Source of the DNA: a bacterium
GTDB taxonomy: Bacteria > Babelota > Babeliae > Babelales > Vermiphilaceae
NCBI GenBank assembly: GCA_016699125.1
Contig: CP064961.1
Location: forward strand, 744,001-808,000
DNA: 64,000 nucleotides
Reading direction: 5' to 3'
This document shows, piece by piece, positions 26,243-35,326 of this stretch. The translations under genes and the position numbers were made by a program. How positions within the stretch are numbered: position 1 is the first letter of the stretch; every line of letters starts with the position of its first letter. Below the pieces are notes generated by a model, which saw only the letters and a list, made by a program, of their open reading frames with translations, was not told the origin of the DNA and searched no databases.

Positions 26243-29061
26243 AAAAAATTTCTCTTGCAACTCTTTGTCTTACAGCTGCTCTTAACCTATTTTCACAACA
26301 GTTACAAGAGGCGTCATACAGAGATTTCGGTTTATTGAAAATTGATGACATATTAATTTATATCAATGAAAATAAGAATTCATATTTAAAACAGCTGCTC
26401 ATTTTAGACTTTTTGGATCGAGGCATTGTACAAGTTTTTCGTGATTATGAACAAGATCAAACGCAGTTTAATAAATATTTGACACGATTGAAAAATAAAA
26501 GAAACGATCTTTATGAACATTATTTTTTATATAAATCTAGCTCATACGCAAAAATTATTTCTGAATATAGACTGTTACAAAATCAATATAAACCTGATCG
26601 CATTAAGCGATTATTAGATGATGCCACACTAAAACCTTCATCTATGATTCACCATATCACTGAAACTATTGTGAAACTAAAAAAACAAAATGAAACATCT
26701 TTACAAAAAGAACTTGAAACAATAAACACAGAACGACAAGACGGCGAAAAGAAAAGAGAAGAACTAACAAACGAAAACGTAAAGATTGGACAGGAAATAA
26801 ACGAACTGGAAAGCAAAATTAAAAAATTTGAAAAGATCAATGCATTAAAAGCTAGCAAATTCGAAAAAGAAAAATTTTTAAAAGACTTAAACAAGAAAGA
26901 CGAACTTAGTCTATTAAATATCAGAAAAACAAACTTAAACACTATTATAGAATTTATTAAGACATACAATGAAAATGTAAAAAAAGAAAAACAGAAAAGG
27001 CTTGATTCCAAAAAAGCAGAGTCAACCAATGATTTTTTTTCTTGGTTGCCAGATTCGATAAAAGAGGTGTTTACTAATGCTGATCAGTTGCCAAATGATT
27101 TAATCCAAAAAAGAAGCACCTATGAAAGGCAAATTACTGAAATTGTTACTCAAAGCAATCTTATATTCGATGCAACAAATCTCATAACAGACGATCTTTT
27201 TAATCTTGAAAAAGTCAATGAAATCAAACTGCTGCTTGAAGCCGAGCTGAACGCAATAACTGCAGCAATAACAAACAATGCTAAGGCAATAGAAGCGAAT
27301 ACTCAGGTGATAGCAGAGCTTGAAAAACAGATTCAAGAAAACATGACCGGTCTGAACAACGATACCTCAGATAGCGCTTTAAAAAACATTGAAACCAAAC
27401 TACGTGAACTCAAAGCACAAAGTGAAGCAAATAAAAAGGAAAAGAAAGTATTACAGGTACAACAAAATGTATCAAAAAAGATTCAAAAACATAAAGAAAC
27501 TGCGCAACAATCACTCCAGAAGCAATTAAGTGAGCTTAACTATAAAAACTACGCAACTGAATTTATAAAAAAGTTCTTTAGCACGACTGAACAAAAAGCA
27601 GCCACTGAAATTGAAAAAGATAAGAATGTACTGATCAAGCAATCTGAAAAAACAGACAACCTGTTTTCATTTGTTGAAAGCATTGAAACTTTATCCCATG
27701 AACTGAATAAACTTTTGTTGCTCGTGCCGATAAAACAGACAATACGTTTTGACGAGCTTGCGGCGACAAACAAAATAATCGCACCAGTAAATTCTCGTCG
27801 ATTAGCAAAAAAAATGTTAAACCAAGCACAAAATAAAGCAGAAGATGCTAAAAAAAGCTTGCTTAATTTCTGGACAGCGGTCAAAACAATGGGGAAAAAC
27901 AATCCAACCTCAAAACAAGCACCTGAGAAAAAATCAAAAAATCCTGAATCAGAACTGTCAAAAGACCTTTATTTCGATCTTTCAACATCAGGACCATTGG
28001 TTGAAAACGTGGCTGCACATATTGAATCTGTTTTTGAAATGCTGCATGGATTTTTGCCCTCGATGAATGATGTCATGAATACACATAACTACCTTGAAAT
28101 AAAACTGATTAAACTGTTATACATCGACCCGATCAGATCACAACTTGAACAGTTAATGAATACCATCAAAAAAGTTGGATTAGCTGACAAAGGAAAACTT
28201 CCTGATTTGCAAAACAAATTAAAAACAGTTGATGCGACGATTAATAATGCAATAACTACTATGAAAGAAACTAACGATAAACCGTACTTTGAACCTGAGA
28301 TTATCCAATTAATAGACAGCAAACAGTTGATTCAAGCAGTGTTCAAGACTATTGCCAATCAGTATGAAATCATTATTGCTCCGATTGCAAACAAATTACC
28401 CAAGGACAATAGAAATCAAGCTATGCCAAAATCCACAAATCCATTTGACAATCTAGATACACAAACCGAAAATCTACCAGGAGGGCAAACTGAAACCGAA
28501 CAACAACCCACCAACCCCTTTGATGTTCCAATTATGGAGTGGGACGTGTTAACAAAGGTAAAGCTCTCATTAAACCATCTCGAACGAAAAGTTAATAGCA
28601 TAACTTATGCCCTTCAGACGATCTTTAATACTACAGAAACAAGAGAACTTGGCAAAAAAGAAAAAGAAGCCATAATTGAAAAAATGAAATCTGCATATCA
28701 ATATCTTAAACTACAGATGCAAATGAGCATCGAAAAAGCAGTTAACAAGTTAAAAGATCCATTGAACCTCGCAACTGAAATATCACTTCTAACTATTGAA
28801 AACAATCAGCTGAGCGGCCCAGTTGCACAGCAGGCAGATTTGATTGCACAGTTAAAATCAAAACTGATCGACCTGCAGTTATTAAGATCCCCAAACACTG
28901 TCAAAAACAATCAAAAATCCAACTTTTTTGAAACATTAACAAATGATTTCAATGAGATGATTGATGAACATAAAATCACACTTTTTGGTCAATGGAAAAG
29001 TGCACAGTTAAAAGCTTTAACTTCGGTCCTCAATTTAATGAGTGATATAGGAAAGTCGTAA
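26239..29061 (+). CDS. Giant exported coiled-coil protein (second of a tandem pair)
   Basis: A 940-residue protein. The start at ATG 26239, not the upstream in-frame start at 26188, is chosen because GAAGAGG sits at the right distance and the N-terminus becomes a signal peptide (MKKISLATLCLTAALNLFSQ). Long coiled coils fill residues ~130-260 (LQKELETINTERQDGEKKRE) and ~340-450. There is a Pro/Gln/Asn-rich linker near 735-770 (NPFDNLDTQTEN, then QQPTNPFDVP) and a helical C-terminus. The NPF tripeptide occurs twice in the linker. NPF is the ligand of eukaryotic EH domains, so this is worth noting, though it may be chance. Function unknown. Confidence 0.8.
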   Translation: MKKISLATLCLTAALNLFSQQLQEASYRDFGLLKIDDILIYINENKNSYLKQLLILDFLDRGIVQVFRDYEQDQTQFNKYLTRLKNKRNDLYEHYFLYKSSSYAKIISEYRLLQNQYKPDRIKRLLDDATLKPSSMIHHITETIVKLKKQNETSLQKELETINTERQDGEKKREELTNENVKIGQEINELESKIKKFEKINALKASKFEKEKFLKDLNKKDELSLLNIRKTNLNTIIEFIKTYNENVKKEKQKRLDSKKAESTNDFFSWLPDSIKEVFTNADQLPNDLIQKRSTYERQITEIVTQSNLIFDATNLITDDLFNLEKVNEIKLLLEAELNAITAAITNNAKAIEANTQVIAELEKQIQENMTGLNNDTSDSALKNIETKLRELKAQSEANKKEKKVLQVQQNVSKKIQKHKETAQQSLQKQLSELNYKNYATEFIKKFFSTTEQKAATEIEKDKNVLIKQSEKTDNLFSFVESIETLSHELNKLLLLVPIKQTIRFDELAATNKIIAPVNSRRLAKKMLNQAQNKAEDAKKSLLNFWTAVKTMGKNNPTSKQAPEKKSKNPESELSKDLYFDLSTSGPLVENVAAHIESVFEMLHGFLPSMNDVMNTHNYLEIKLIKLLYIDPIRSQLEQLMNTIKKVGLADKGKLPDLQNKLKTVDATINNAITTMKETNDKPYFEPEIIQLIDSKQLIQAVFKTIANQYEIIIAPIANKLPKDNRNQAMPKSTNPFDNLDTQTENLPGGQTETEQQPTNPFDVPIMEWDVLTKVKLSLNHLERKVNSITYALQTIFNTTETRELGKKEKEAIIEKMKSAYQYLKLQMQMSIEKAVNKLKDPLNLATEISLLTIENNQLSGPVAQQADLIAQLKSKLIDLQLLRSPNTVKNNQKSNFFETLTNDFNEMIDEHKITLFGQWKSAQLKALTSVLNLMSDIGKS

Positions 29062-29157
29062 CTATCAAATGTTGAGGCCCACATACTAGTATGCCGCTCA
29101 CTTTTGCATTAAAACATGATGACATTGCAAAAGTTAACTACCTTTTTCTAAATAATA

Positions 29158-29426
29158 TTATTTTTTGAAGCTGGATATGCTACTGTCCTCATCCTCAACT
29201 GGATAGTTTGGATCCTCCAGTACTTTAAAATTTTCTCCATTGAAACCAATGTTTTGCAAGAAGGTTATGAATTCAGATTCATTTTATCCCAGTTCTCCTT
29301 CAAAGAAGTGTATGTTTTCACCATCTTCTACGAAGCGTTCAGCTCTGCCGTCAGTATTGTTTTCATTTTCAGTAAGTTCACTTTCACTAGCGTCCTCTTC
29401 AACTACTGAGTTGGAGCTCTCATCGC
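29158..29426 (-). pseudogene. Detached C-terminal region of the broken exported gene upstream
   Basis: On the minus strand, one frame away from the end of the 29427-30290 ORF, this reads EKKASTLSDESSNSVVEED and continues acidic and Ser/Asn-rich to FFEGELG. There it meets a TAA at 29284-29286. The same frame continues (NESEFITFLQNIGFNGENF...) to a second TAA at 29158-29160. The composition is protein-like and matches the polar end of an exported protein. It is cut off by an A8 tract (T8 at 29440-29447) that is one base too short, plus one nonsense codon. This explains the otherwise empty ~365 bases after 29061. Confidence 0.68.
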
Positions 29427-30290
29427 TTAACGTAGAAGCTTTTTTTTCAAAATCGATATGGTTTCATCTGTATTTTGTCCAAAGTAGATTTCAAGCATAT
29501 AGTCGAGGTTCTCTAGCCATGTATTATCTTCTTGAGTAAACACATTCTTTAACTCTTTATTTACTAATCGATCAGAACGCAACATGGTAAGAAATAATTT
29601 CCCAAATGGGCTTTTAATAGGATCAAGTGTATCAGAATATCTAGACTTTCTCTCATTGTAAACTGGTTTAAAACATGGTCGACTTTGTTCTACGAGAATT
29701 CTTGCCTGATCTTCCAAGGAAGGATATTGAAAAATAGATAGCTTGTGTTCTGTTTCATGGACATAGATTTTTGACTTTTTAAACATGTCTGAATCCGTTA
29801 TACTGTCAGATGAAACGATAGTTAAATGAGACATGTCTGCGTCAACGGCATTTGAATTTGCCGCTTCATTTACAATATTCCCTACTATGGCCAATAAGAC
29901 GTTATTTCGTTCTGCATTGATCTTTTTATACCATGCCTTAATTGGCTTTATCAAACAGGCGTGCTTTTTATTGAATTCTTTACAAGTGGCTCCTACCACA
30001 CAAATTAATTCATAGTCAGGAATGATGATTGACGCGAGTTGTTCTAGTTTTTCTTCGTTTCTGTAAATTGCGTGACCCTTGTAAGTTTCCATTGCAGTTG
30101 ATACAGTTTTTGTATCGATTTGTGTTGATTCAAGCGACTCGCTAGTTTTGTTTATTGCATTAATTATAGTACCAGATACATGTTCCATAGAAGCTTCTAA
30201 TGCTAGATACCCATTACGGTTTTGTATGTTATTCATTGCATCTATTTGGCCTATCAAATTAAGGGTACATACATAAAGTAGTTTTTTCAT
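29427..30290 (-). CDS. Exported protein of unknown function, C-terminally frameshifted
   Basis: A 287-residue ORF with a signal peptide (MKKLLYVCTLNLIGQIDA). The body is mixed alpha/beta with a run reading IIPDYELICVVGATCKEF near residues 88-105 and IYVHETEHKLSIF near 180. I recognise no family. The ORF ends in LKKKLLR at an A8 tract. With nine As the frame would continue for another ~52 acidic residues and, past one stop codon, ~45 more. Compared with an intact ancestor it is therefore truncated. It is read opposite to its neighbours and has no operon partners. Confidence 0.7.
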   Translation of the reverse strand: MKKLLYVCTLNLIGQIDAMNNIQNRNGYLALEASMEHVSGTIINAINKTSESLESTQIDTKTVSTAMETYKGHAIYRNEEKLEQLASIIIPDYELICVVGATCKEFNKKHACLIKPIKAWYKKINAERNNVLLAIVGNIVNEAANSNAVDADMSHLTIVSSDSITDSDMFKKSKIYVHETEHKLSIFQYPSLEDQARILVEQSRPCFKPVYNERKSRYSDTLDPIKSPFGKLFLTMLRSDRLVNKELKNVFTQEDNTWLENLDYMLEIYFGQNTDETISILKKKLLR

Positions 30291-30482
30291 CAGACTTCCA
30301 CCTAGTTTTTTAAATATAATATTATCTTTAAATATAGCTTAAAAATAATTCATTTAAAGAGTTTTTTAAAAATAAAATGTTTTCTAAATTTTCTATTCCT
30401 TTCACCGTAGGCCAAGTTGCTCTTGATGTAAGTTGCGTGTATTATTATTCATAAGTTTTATTTCATTTTCAGCAGGAAAAGT

Positions 30483-31940
30483 ATGTCCAAGAATGGTTCT
30501 GCACTCGATCGTCATCCAACTTACGAAGTTGTTATTGGTATTGAAGTCCATGTGCAACTCAATACGAACACAAAGATTTTTTGCGCCTGTTCAAATGCGA
30601 TTTCAACGGTACCTAACAGCAATACATGTCACATCTGCACAGGTCACCCAGGTGTTTTGCCAGTTTTGAATGAAGCGGTCGTGGTTGCAGGTATCAAAGC
30701 TGGACTTGCGACTAATAGTCAGATTGCGCAAGAATCATTCTTTGATCGCAAGCATTATTTTTATCCGGATTTGCCAAAAGGTTATCAGATTACACAACAA
30801 TACAAACCTATCTGCTTGAATGGGTATGTTCCAATTCGTCTGACTGATGGAGCAGTAAAAAAAATTAAGTTACGTCGCATTCACATTGAAGAAGATGCAG
30901 GTAAAAATACACATGTAAAAGCAAGTAAAGAAAGTCTTGTTGATTTAAATCGTGCTGGCACTCCACTGCTTGAAATTGTAAGTGAACCCGACATTTCATC
31001 ATCGGAAGAAGCACGTGCATATCTAAAAATGTTGCGTGCTACAGTGCAGTATGCGGGAATCTGCACAGGGAATATGCAGAATGGTGCGTTTAGAGCTGAT
31101 ACAAATATTTCGGTTCGCAAAAAAGGTACAACTGAACTTGGAACAAAATGTGAACTAAAAAATATTAACTCATTCAAATTTATTGCAGATGCAATCGAAT
31201 ATGAGATTGAAAGGCAGATTGCGCTTTTAGAATCAGGCCAAAAAGTCAAGCAGGAAACACGCCTGTGGGATACAAAAAACAAAGTCACAGTTTCCATGCG
31301 TTCCAAAGAAGAAGCGGCAGATTATCGTTACTTTCAGGATCCAGATCTACCAGGCATTCAAATATCAGATGAACTTTTGCAAACAGTAAAAGCAGCTATG
31401 CCTGAGCTGCCATTTGAAAAATTTGATCGATACGTTACTGAATACGGCCTGTCGCCTTATGAAGCAGACATTCTGGTTGAAGAATATGAACGTGCAATGT
31501 ATTTTGAAAAAGCATATTCGATGCATCGCTCAAAAGCAGTTGTTAACTGGATTTTGCGTGATGTCTTGGGTTTTATTAATCAGCAACAGATAAGCCTGAC
31601 AGAATGCAAAGTGACCCCCGAACATTTAGCAACAATTGTGAAAATGATTGAAGACGGTCTGATCAATGGTTCATCAGCAAAAACTGTTTTTGAAACAGTT
31701 GCACAAACTGGCCAAAATCCTGTTGAAGTGGTCAAACAAAAAGGATTAGAGTCTGTCGGAGCTGAAGATGATTTTATATTGATTGCTCAGAAAATCATCG
31801 CACAGAATCCAGATATTGTGGCACAATACAGATCCGGTAAAGAAAAACTTTTCGGCTTTTTTGTTGGTCAACTGATGAAAGAAACAGGTGGCAAAGCAAG
31901 CCCACAGATGATCAATCAGATATTTAAAAAACTATTATAA
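30483..31940 (+). CDS. gatB: Asp-tRNA(Asn)/Glu-tRNA(Gln) amidotransferase subunit B
   Basis: GatB of the GatCAB complex phosphorylates and amidates Glu-tRNA(Gln) or Asp-tRNA(Asn) with ammonia from GatA. Family blocks are clear: YEVVIGIEVHVQLNTNTKIF at the start, the zinc-type cysteines in CACSNAI...CHICTGHPGVLP, FFDRKHYFYPDLPKGYQIT, the kinase-site block HIEEDAGKNTH, and the C-terminal YqeY-like domain ending GKASPQMINQIFKKLL. The length of 485 is normal. GatA and GatC are not adjacent, so the complex is encoded at several loci. CAGGAAAAGT precedes the ATG at 30483. Presence of GatB implies an indirect route to Gln- and/or Asn-tRNA. Confidence 0.97.
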   Translation: MSKNGSALDRHPTYEVVIGIEVHVQLNTNTKIFCACSNAISTVPNSNTCHICTGHPGVLPVLNEAVVVAGIKAGLATNSQIAQESFFDRKHYFYPDLPKGYQITQQYKPICLNGYVPIRLTDGAVKKIKLRRIHIEEDAGKNTHVKASKESLVDLNRAGTPLLEIVSEPDISSSEEARAYLKMLRATVQYAGICTGNMQNGAFRADTNISVRKKGTTELGTKCELKNINSFKFIADAIEYEIERQIALLESGQKVKQETRLWDTKNKVTVSMRSKEEAADYRYFQDPDLPGIQISDELLQTVKAAMPELPFEKFDRYVTEYGLSPYEADILVEEYERAMYFEKAYSMHRSKAVVNWILRDVLGFINQQQISLTECKVTPEHLATIVKMIEDGLINGSSAKTVFETVAQTGQNPVEVVKQKGLESVGAEDDFILIAQKIIAQNPDIVAQYRSGKEKLFGFFVGQLMKETGGKASPQMINQIFKKLL

Positions 31941-32081
31941 CTCAGCGGTCCAATTTGTAAGCAGTACATTTTAGATTTGAAACGGCCCTTGTAATCATAA
32001 TGTTTAGCTCTATTTTGATAAAATTACATGGTTATGACAAAGCTCTTTCTCGGTGGACTGAGGACCGCGATAAAGCTATTT

Positions 32082-32115
32082 AAAAAGGGTTTTATAGTTT
32101 TCATAGCCCTTTTTT
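32082..32115. terminator. Probable intrinsic terminator
   Basis: AAAAAGGG (32082-32089) pairs with CCCTTTTT (32108-32115), with partial internal pairing in between and a T-run at the end. It would stop read-through from gatB. The T-run directly abuts the -35 box of the next promoter. Between gatB and this hairpin (31941-32081) I see nothing else convincing. Confidence 0.55.
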
Positions 32116-32141
32116 GACAAAAAAAATGTTTTCGGTACAAT
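32114..32141 (+). promoter_or_regulatory. Strong sigma70-type promoter of the 32224 gene
   Basis: A consensus TTGACA (32114-32119), a 16-base AT-rich spacer, then TACAAT (32136-32141). It is about 80 bases upstream of the ATG at 32224, leaving a moderately long leader in which I see no riboswitch. Confidence 0.7.
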
Positions 32142-32223
32142 GATGGTGTGAATATTTTCAATATTATTTTATAATAGAAAAAATATTTAGAACGCGATAC
32201 GTGTTTTAAATGCGAGGATTTAA

Positions 32224-32808
32224 ATGAAAATAGATTGTAAAACATTATCTTGCTTAACGGTTTCAATGGCTATTTTTACGGTTCATATGGACGCTGTTCC
32301 TGTTGAACAGGCACTTGAGATTAAGAATCAGTGTACGGTAATTAAACGTATGATGCATGGGTTGAATGATGGTTTTGAATTGTTACTTGACAAGGGCGAT
32401 GCTCAAGCATATGAAAAGATCTTAAATTCTATATCGGTGCTTGAAAAAATTGAACAAAAAGCAGGGTACGATCAACAGCTGACAAATATTTTTAATGATA
32501 TGGTTAGTATGATTAATAATCAGGTTCTGGCGATAGCTCGTTTTGTAAAAAGTAAGCCCGCACAGCCAGATATGAACTATGTAAATCAATTTAAAAATGA
32601 GATTGATCTTATTGGTCTCATGGATCTGTCAAGTAAAGAGCTCCAGCTTGTTTCTCAAAAACTTTTGCAAAAGGGACACAAGCATGAAGCTGTGGTTGTA
32701 CATATGATTTCGGGAGATATTACAAAAATAAGACAGAAATGGGATGAAAAAATCAAAAAAAATTCCCTTGTCATGATTAGTAATTTATATAATAGCATGA
32801 AAAATTAA
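32224..32808 (+). CDS. Exported helical protein of unknown function
   Basis: A 194-residue protein with a signal peptide (LTVSMAIFTVHMDAVPVEQA). The mature part is almost entirely helical with regular Leu/Ile spacing (LEIKNQCTVIKRMMHGLNDG, then LLDKGDAQAYEKILNSISVL), like a small helical bundle. No catalytic motif and no recognised family. It is preceded by a near-consensus promoter and GAGG before the ATG, so it is probably well expressed. The following membrane-protein gene is on the same strand 60 bases away and may share its transcript. Confidence 0.72.
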   Translation: MKIDCKTLSCLTVSMAIFTVHMDAVPVEQALEIKNQCTVIKRMMHGLNDGFELLLDKGDAQAYEKILNSISVLEKIEQKAGYDQQLTNIFNDMVSMINNQVLAIARFVKSKPAQPDMNYVNQFKNEIDLIGLMDLSSKELQLVSQKLLQKGHKHEAVVVHMISGDITKIRQKWDEKIKKNSLVMISNLYNSMKN

Positions 32809-32868
32809 TAAATTTGAGTTGTTGGTAACGTCTACGTACAGTGTTATTTTTTAAGAAAAAAGCTAGCG

Positions 32869-33657
32869 ATGGTTGATGTAAAAACGATTGAGCTTCTGAT
32901 AAGGCTTATCTCATTTAGTTTCGCCTATGTGTTGGTGAGTACCATACCTTCAGCCATTAGATCGCGAGTAGCTACCTATTTTGGCGATGATACAAGCGAG
33001 CAACTCGGTTTAAGCTCTTTCAATCCAGTTAACCACCTTGATATTGTTGGCTTTTTGGTTTTAATGTTTTCAACAGTATGGGGTTCTCTGATTGGTTGGG
33101 GAAGGAATCTTATTACCAATCCATTTGGGGTGTATGGACCATACAAAAAATTGAAGCTCATTGTTATTTATTATACGGATGTGGTAGTACATTTTTTAAT
33201 GGCATGTATAGGTATTATTATTTTTGTAGTTATTTTTAAAAATCATGTCAAAGATTTTGCTTACTTTATCTCAGTTGATGAGTATATGCCCTCAGTTGCT
33301 CCAGATATTTCAGGGCTCATTGACCTGATGTTAATGTATCGATTTATGAGTAATACTTTTTTAGTAAAGGCATTTCCGCATGTGTCATCTTTTCATGTTA
33401 TCATCGGTTTTATTTCTATAGCAGCAGCTTATTTGCATATTGTCCTTGGCGTCTTGTATATGATTTTGAATACGCGCGAATTGTATATGCTTTTTTCTTC
33501 CGATGAAGATGATATTGCGGCTTATGAGCAAATGCGGTCCGGAGCATCCACTTTTTTTGTGCCGTTATTACTGTTATTTTTTTTGGCAGAACCGTTAAGG
33601 GAACTTGTTGTACGAGTGATAACAATGATAGCTATCGCGCTTGCTGCTATTATTTAA
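32869..33657 (+). CDS. Site-2-protease-like membrane protein without the HExxH zinc motif
   Basis: A 262-residue polytopic membrane protein. Its N-third aligns with the M50B site-2 protease core: where active members have HExxH then GDPT..xGR.TLNPxxHxDPxG, this protein has STIPS (residues 24-28), then GDDTSEQLG, then SFNPVNHLDIVG (50-61). The later S2P element GWA+PVPVNP corresponds to GWGRNLITNPFG (~76-87). The conserved scaffold is thus retained, but both zinc histidines and the glutamate are replaced by Ser, Thr and Ser. The C-terminal NxxPxPPLDG motif is also not seen. Proteolysis is unlikely. A binding or chaperone role for membrane proteins, as for iRhoms, is possible. The homology is read by eye. 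Confidence 0.68.
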   Translation: MVDVKTIELLIRLISFSFAYVLVSTIPSAIRSRVATYFGDDTSEQLGLSSFNPVNHLDIVGFLVLMFSTVWGSLIGWGRNLITNPFGVYGPYKKLKLIVIYYTDVVVHFLMACIGIIIFVVIFKNHVKDFAYFISVDEYMPSVAPDISGLIDLMLMYRFMSNTFLVKAFPHVSSFHVIIGFISIAAAYLHIVLGVLYMILNTRELYMLFSSDEDDIAAYEQMRSGASTFFVPLLLLFFLAEPLRELVVRVITMIAIALAAII

Positions 33658-33685
33658 AAATTATCAAAATAATCAGGAGAGATGG

Positions 33686-34876
33686 ATGAAACAGTTGGAT
33701 GTAATTCTTCAGGGCACTGCTCAAGTAACTCCTCGCGAACAGTTAATCAAAAAACTGCAAAAAAATGTTCCTTTAAAAATTAAACTTGGAATGGATCCAA
33801 CAGCACCAGATTTGCATTTGGGGCATGCGGTAGTATTAAAAAAAATGAGACAGTTTCAAGATTTAGGACACGAAGCGATCTTGATTATTGGTGACTTTAC
33901 GGCACAGATTGGTGATCCAACAGGAAGATCAAAAACCAGGCCAGCTCTTTCTTTGGACGATATCAAACGTAATCAGGAGACGTATCTACAGCAGGCAACA
34001 AAAATTTTGTCGAAAACTCGTTTAACGATTGTAAATAATGGAGAATGGTTATCAAAACTTACTTTTACAGACATTGTTAAATTAGCTGCAAAGACAACGG
34101 TGGCACGAATTGTTGAGCGCGAAGATTTTCAAGCACGACTTGCCGCACAGCAGCCGATTGGGCTTCATGAGTTATTATATCCTTTAATGCAAGCTTATGA
34201 TTCGGTTATGATTCAGGCAGACGTTGAACTTGGTGGTACCGATCAGACTTTCAACCTTTTGATGGGAAGGTTTTTGCAGGAACAGTATGGCCAAGAAGCA
34301 CAAGTTGTTTTGACTATGCCTTTGCTTGAGGGTTTAGATGGAGTGCAAAAGATGTCAAAATCATATGGAAATTCGATAGGGATTGCCGAGGAAGCAAATC
34401 AGATGTTTGGTAAACTTATGTCCATTCCTGATACAGTTATGTTCCGTTATTTTAATCTGCTTGGCTTGAAAACGGAGGCCGAAACAAATGCATTGCATAT
34501 GAAAGTATCTATTGGAGATATTCATCCAATGGAACTGAAAAAAGAGCTTGCGCGTTTAGTGGTAGCGCAATTTCACTCTTTAAGTGCTGCCCAACAGGCA
34601 CAGCATGCATTTGAAAAAGTTTTTCAAAATAAAGAGTATACTCATGCACGAGAGCTGGTTGTGCCTGGAAATTTTTCTGGTGAGATCTGGATTGTAGATC
34701 TATTAAAGTTGGCAGGGGTGGTACAAACCTCTTCTCAAGCAAAAAGGTTGATCGAATCAAGAGCTGTCCAGCTTAATGGAAGCGTGATCGATGATTTTAA
34801 GGCTGTTGTTATGTGGGACAATGAAGCAATTTTAAAAGCTGGTAAAGTTGCCATTTTCAAATTGATAAAGAAGTAA
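33686..34876 (+). CDS. tyrS: Tyrosyl-tRNA synthetase
   Basis: A class I aminoacyl-tRNA synthetase that charges tRNA(Tyr). The start at ATG 33686 has AGGAGA at ideal spacing; an upstream start at 33641 lies inside the preceding gene and was rejected. HIGH-type motif DLHLGHA lies at residues ~42-48, the tyrosine-binding block YDSVMIQADVELGGTDQ near 170-186, and the KMSKS motif KMSKS near 220. A C-terminal S4 RNA-binding domain follows (SSQAKRLIESRAVQLNG). The 396-residue length and the ADVELGGTDQTFNLLMGR block match the TyrRS type found in many non-Proteobacteria. The gene ends 3 bases before a convergent exported-protein gene. Confidence 0.96.
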   Translation: MKQLDVILQGTAQVTPREQLIKKLQKNVPLKIKLGMDPTAPDLHLGHAVVLKKMRQFQDLGHEAILIIGDFTAQIGDPTGRSKTRPALSLDDIKRNQETYLQQATKILSKTRLTIVNNGEWLSKLTFTDIVKLAAKTTVARIVEREDFQARLAAQQPIGLHELLYPLMQAYDSVMIQADVELGGTDQTFNLLMGRFLQEQYGQEAQVVLTMPLLEGLDGVQKMSKSYGNSIGIAEEANQMFGKLMSIPDTVMFRYFNLLGLKTEAETNALHMKVSIGDIHPMELKKELARLVVAQFHSLSAAQQAQHAFEKVFQNKEYTHARELVVPGNFSGEIWIVDLLKLAGVVQTSSQAKRLIESRAVQLNGSVIDDFKAVVMWDNEAILKAGKVAIFKLIKK

Positions 34877-34879
34877 TAT

Positions 34880-35257
34880 TTATTTAAGCGTTGCTTGTAG
34901 TCGAGATAATTGAGTCACAACTGATTTAACCTGTTTGACCTCTTTGATGGCATCTTCTATTGATTGTGCACCTAGTTCGCCCAAAAGTGTTTTGAGATTA
35001 GTTTGCATCTTTTCCACAGCATGTAAAACTTCTTGAACAGAAGAGACTTTGAGATTGTCAAAAAGTTTATTCATACCTTCAATGCGATCAAGCATATGTC
35101 CCATTGAATCTTTTTGTATAATTTTTTCAACTTTTTCTGAGGCTCTGCGTTCAATGATCCGTTTTTTTAAAAGACCATTGCCTGTTTGTGTGAAAACCTC
35201 TGATACCGGACAGATCATGGCTAAAAGGGTTAAAATAATGCTGCTTTGTTTTTTCAT
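34880..35257 (-). CDS. Small exported helical protein
   Basis: A 125-residue protein with a signal peptide (MKKQSSIILTLLAMICPVSE). The mature part is helical with coiled-coil tendency (DRIEGMNKLFDNLKVSSVQE, then VKQVKSVVTQLSRLQATL). There are no cysteines beyond the signal region and no recognisable domain. It is monocistronic and convergent with tyrS, with only 3 bases between stops. It resembles the many small secreted helical proteins in this window; whether they are related cannot be judged by eye. Confidence 0.65.
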   Translation of the reverse strand: MKKQSSIILTLLAMICPVSEVFTQTGNGLLKKRIIERRASEKVEKIIQKDSMGHMLDRIEGMNKLFDNLKVSSVQEVLHAVEKMQTNLKTLLGELGAQSIEDAIKEVKQVKSVVTQLSRLQATLK

Positions 35258-35326
35258 TTTTTTTTACTATTTCTATGCACCGTTATTTGTAGATTAAACA
35301 AAGTTGTATTTTTAAAACAATAGTTT

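Noticed and set aside
32028..32117. A 29-codon ORF (MVMTKLFLGGLRTAIKLF...) upstream of the 32224 gene
   Set aside because: It could encode a small hydrophobic peptide, but it runs through the terminator hairpin and has no clear ribosome site.
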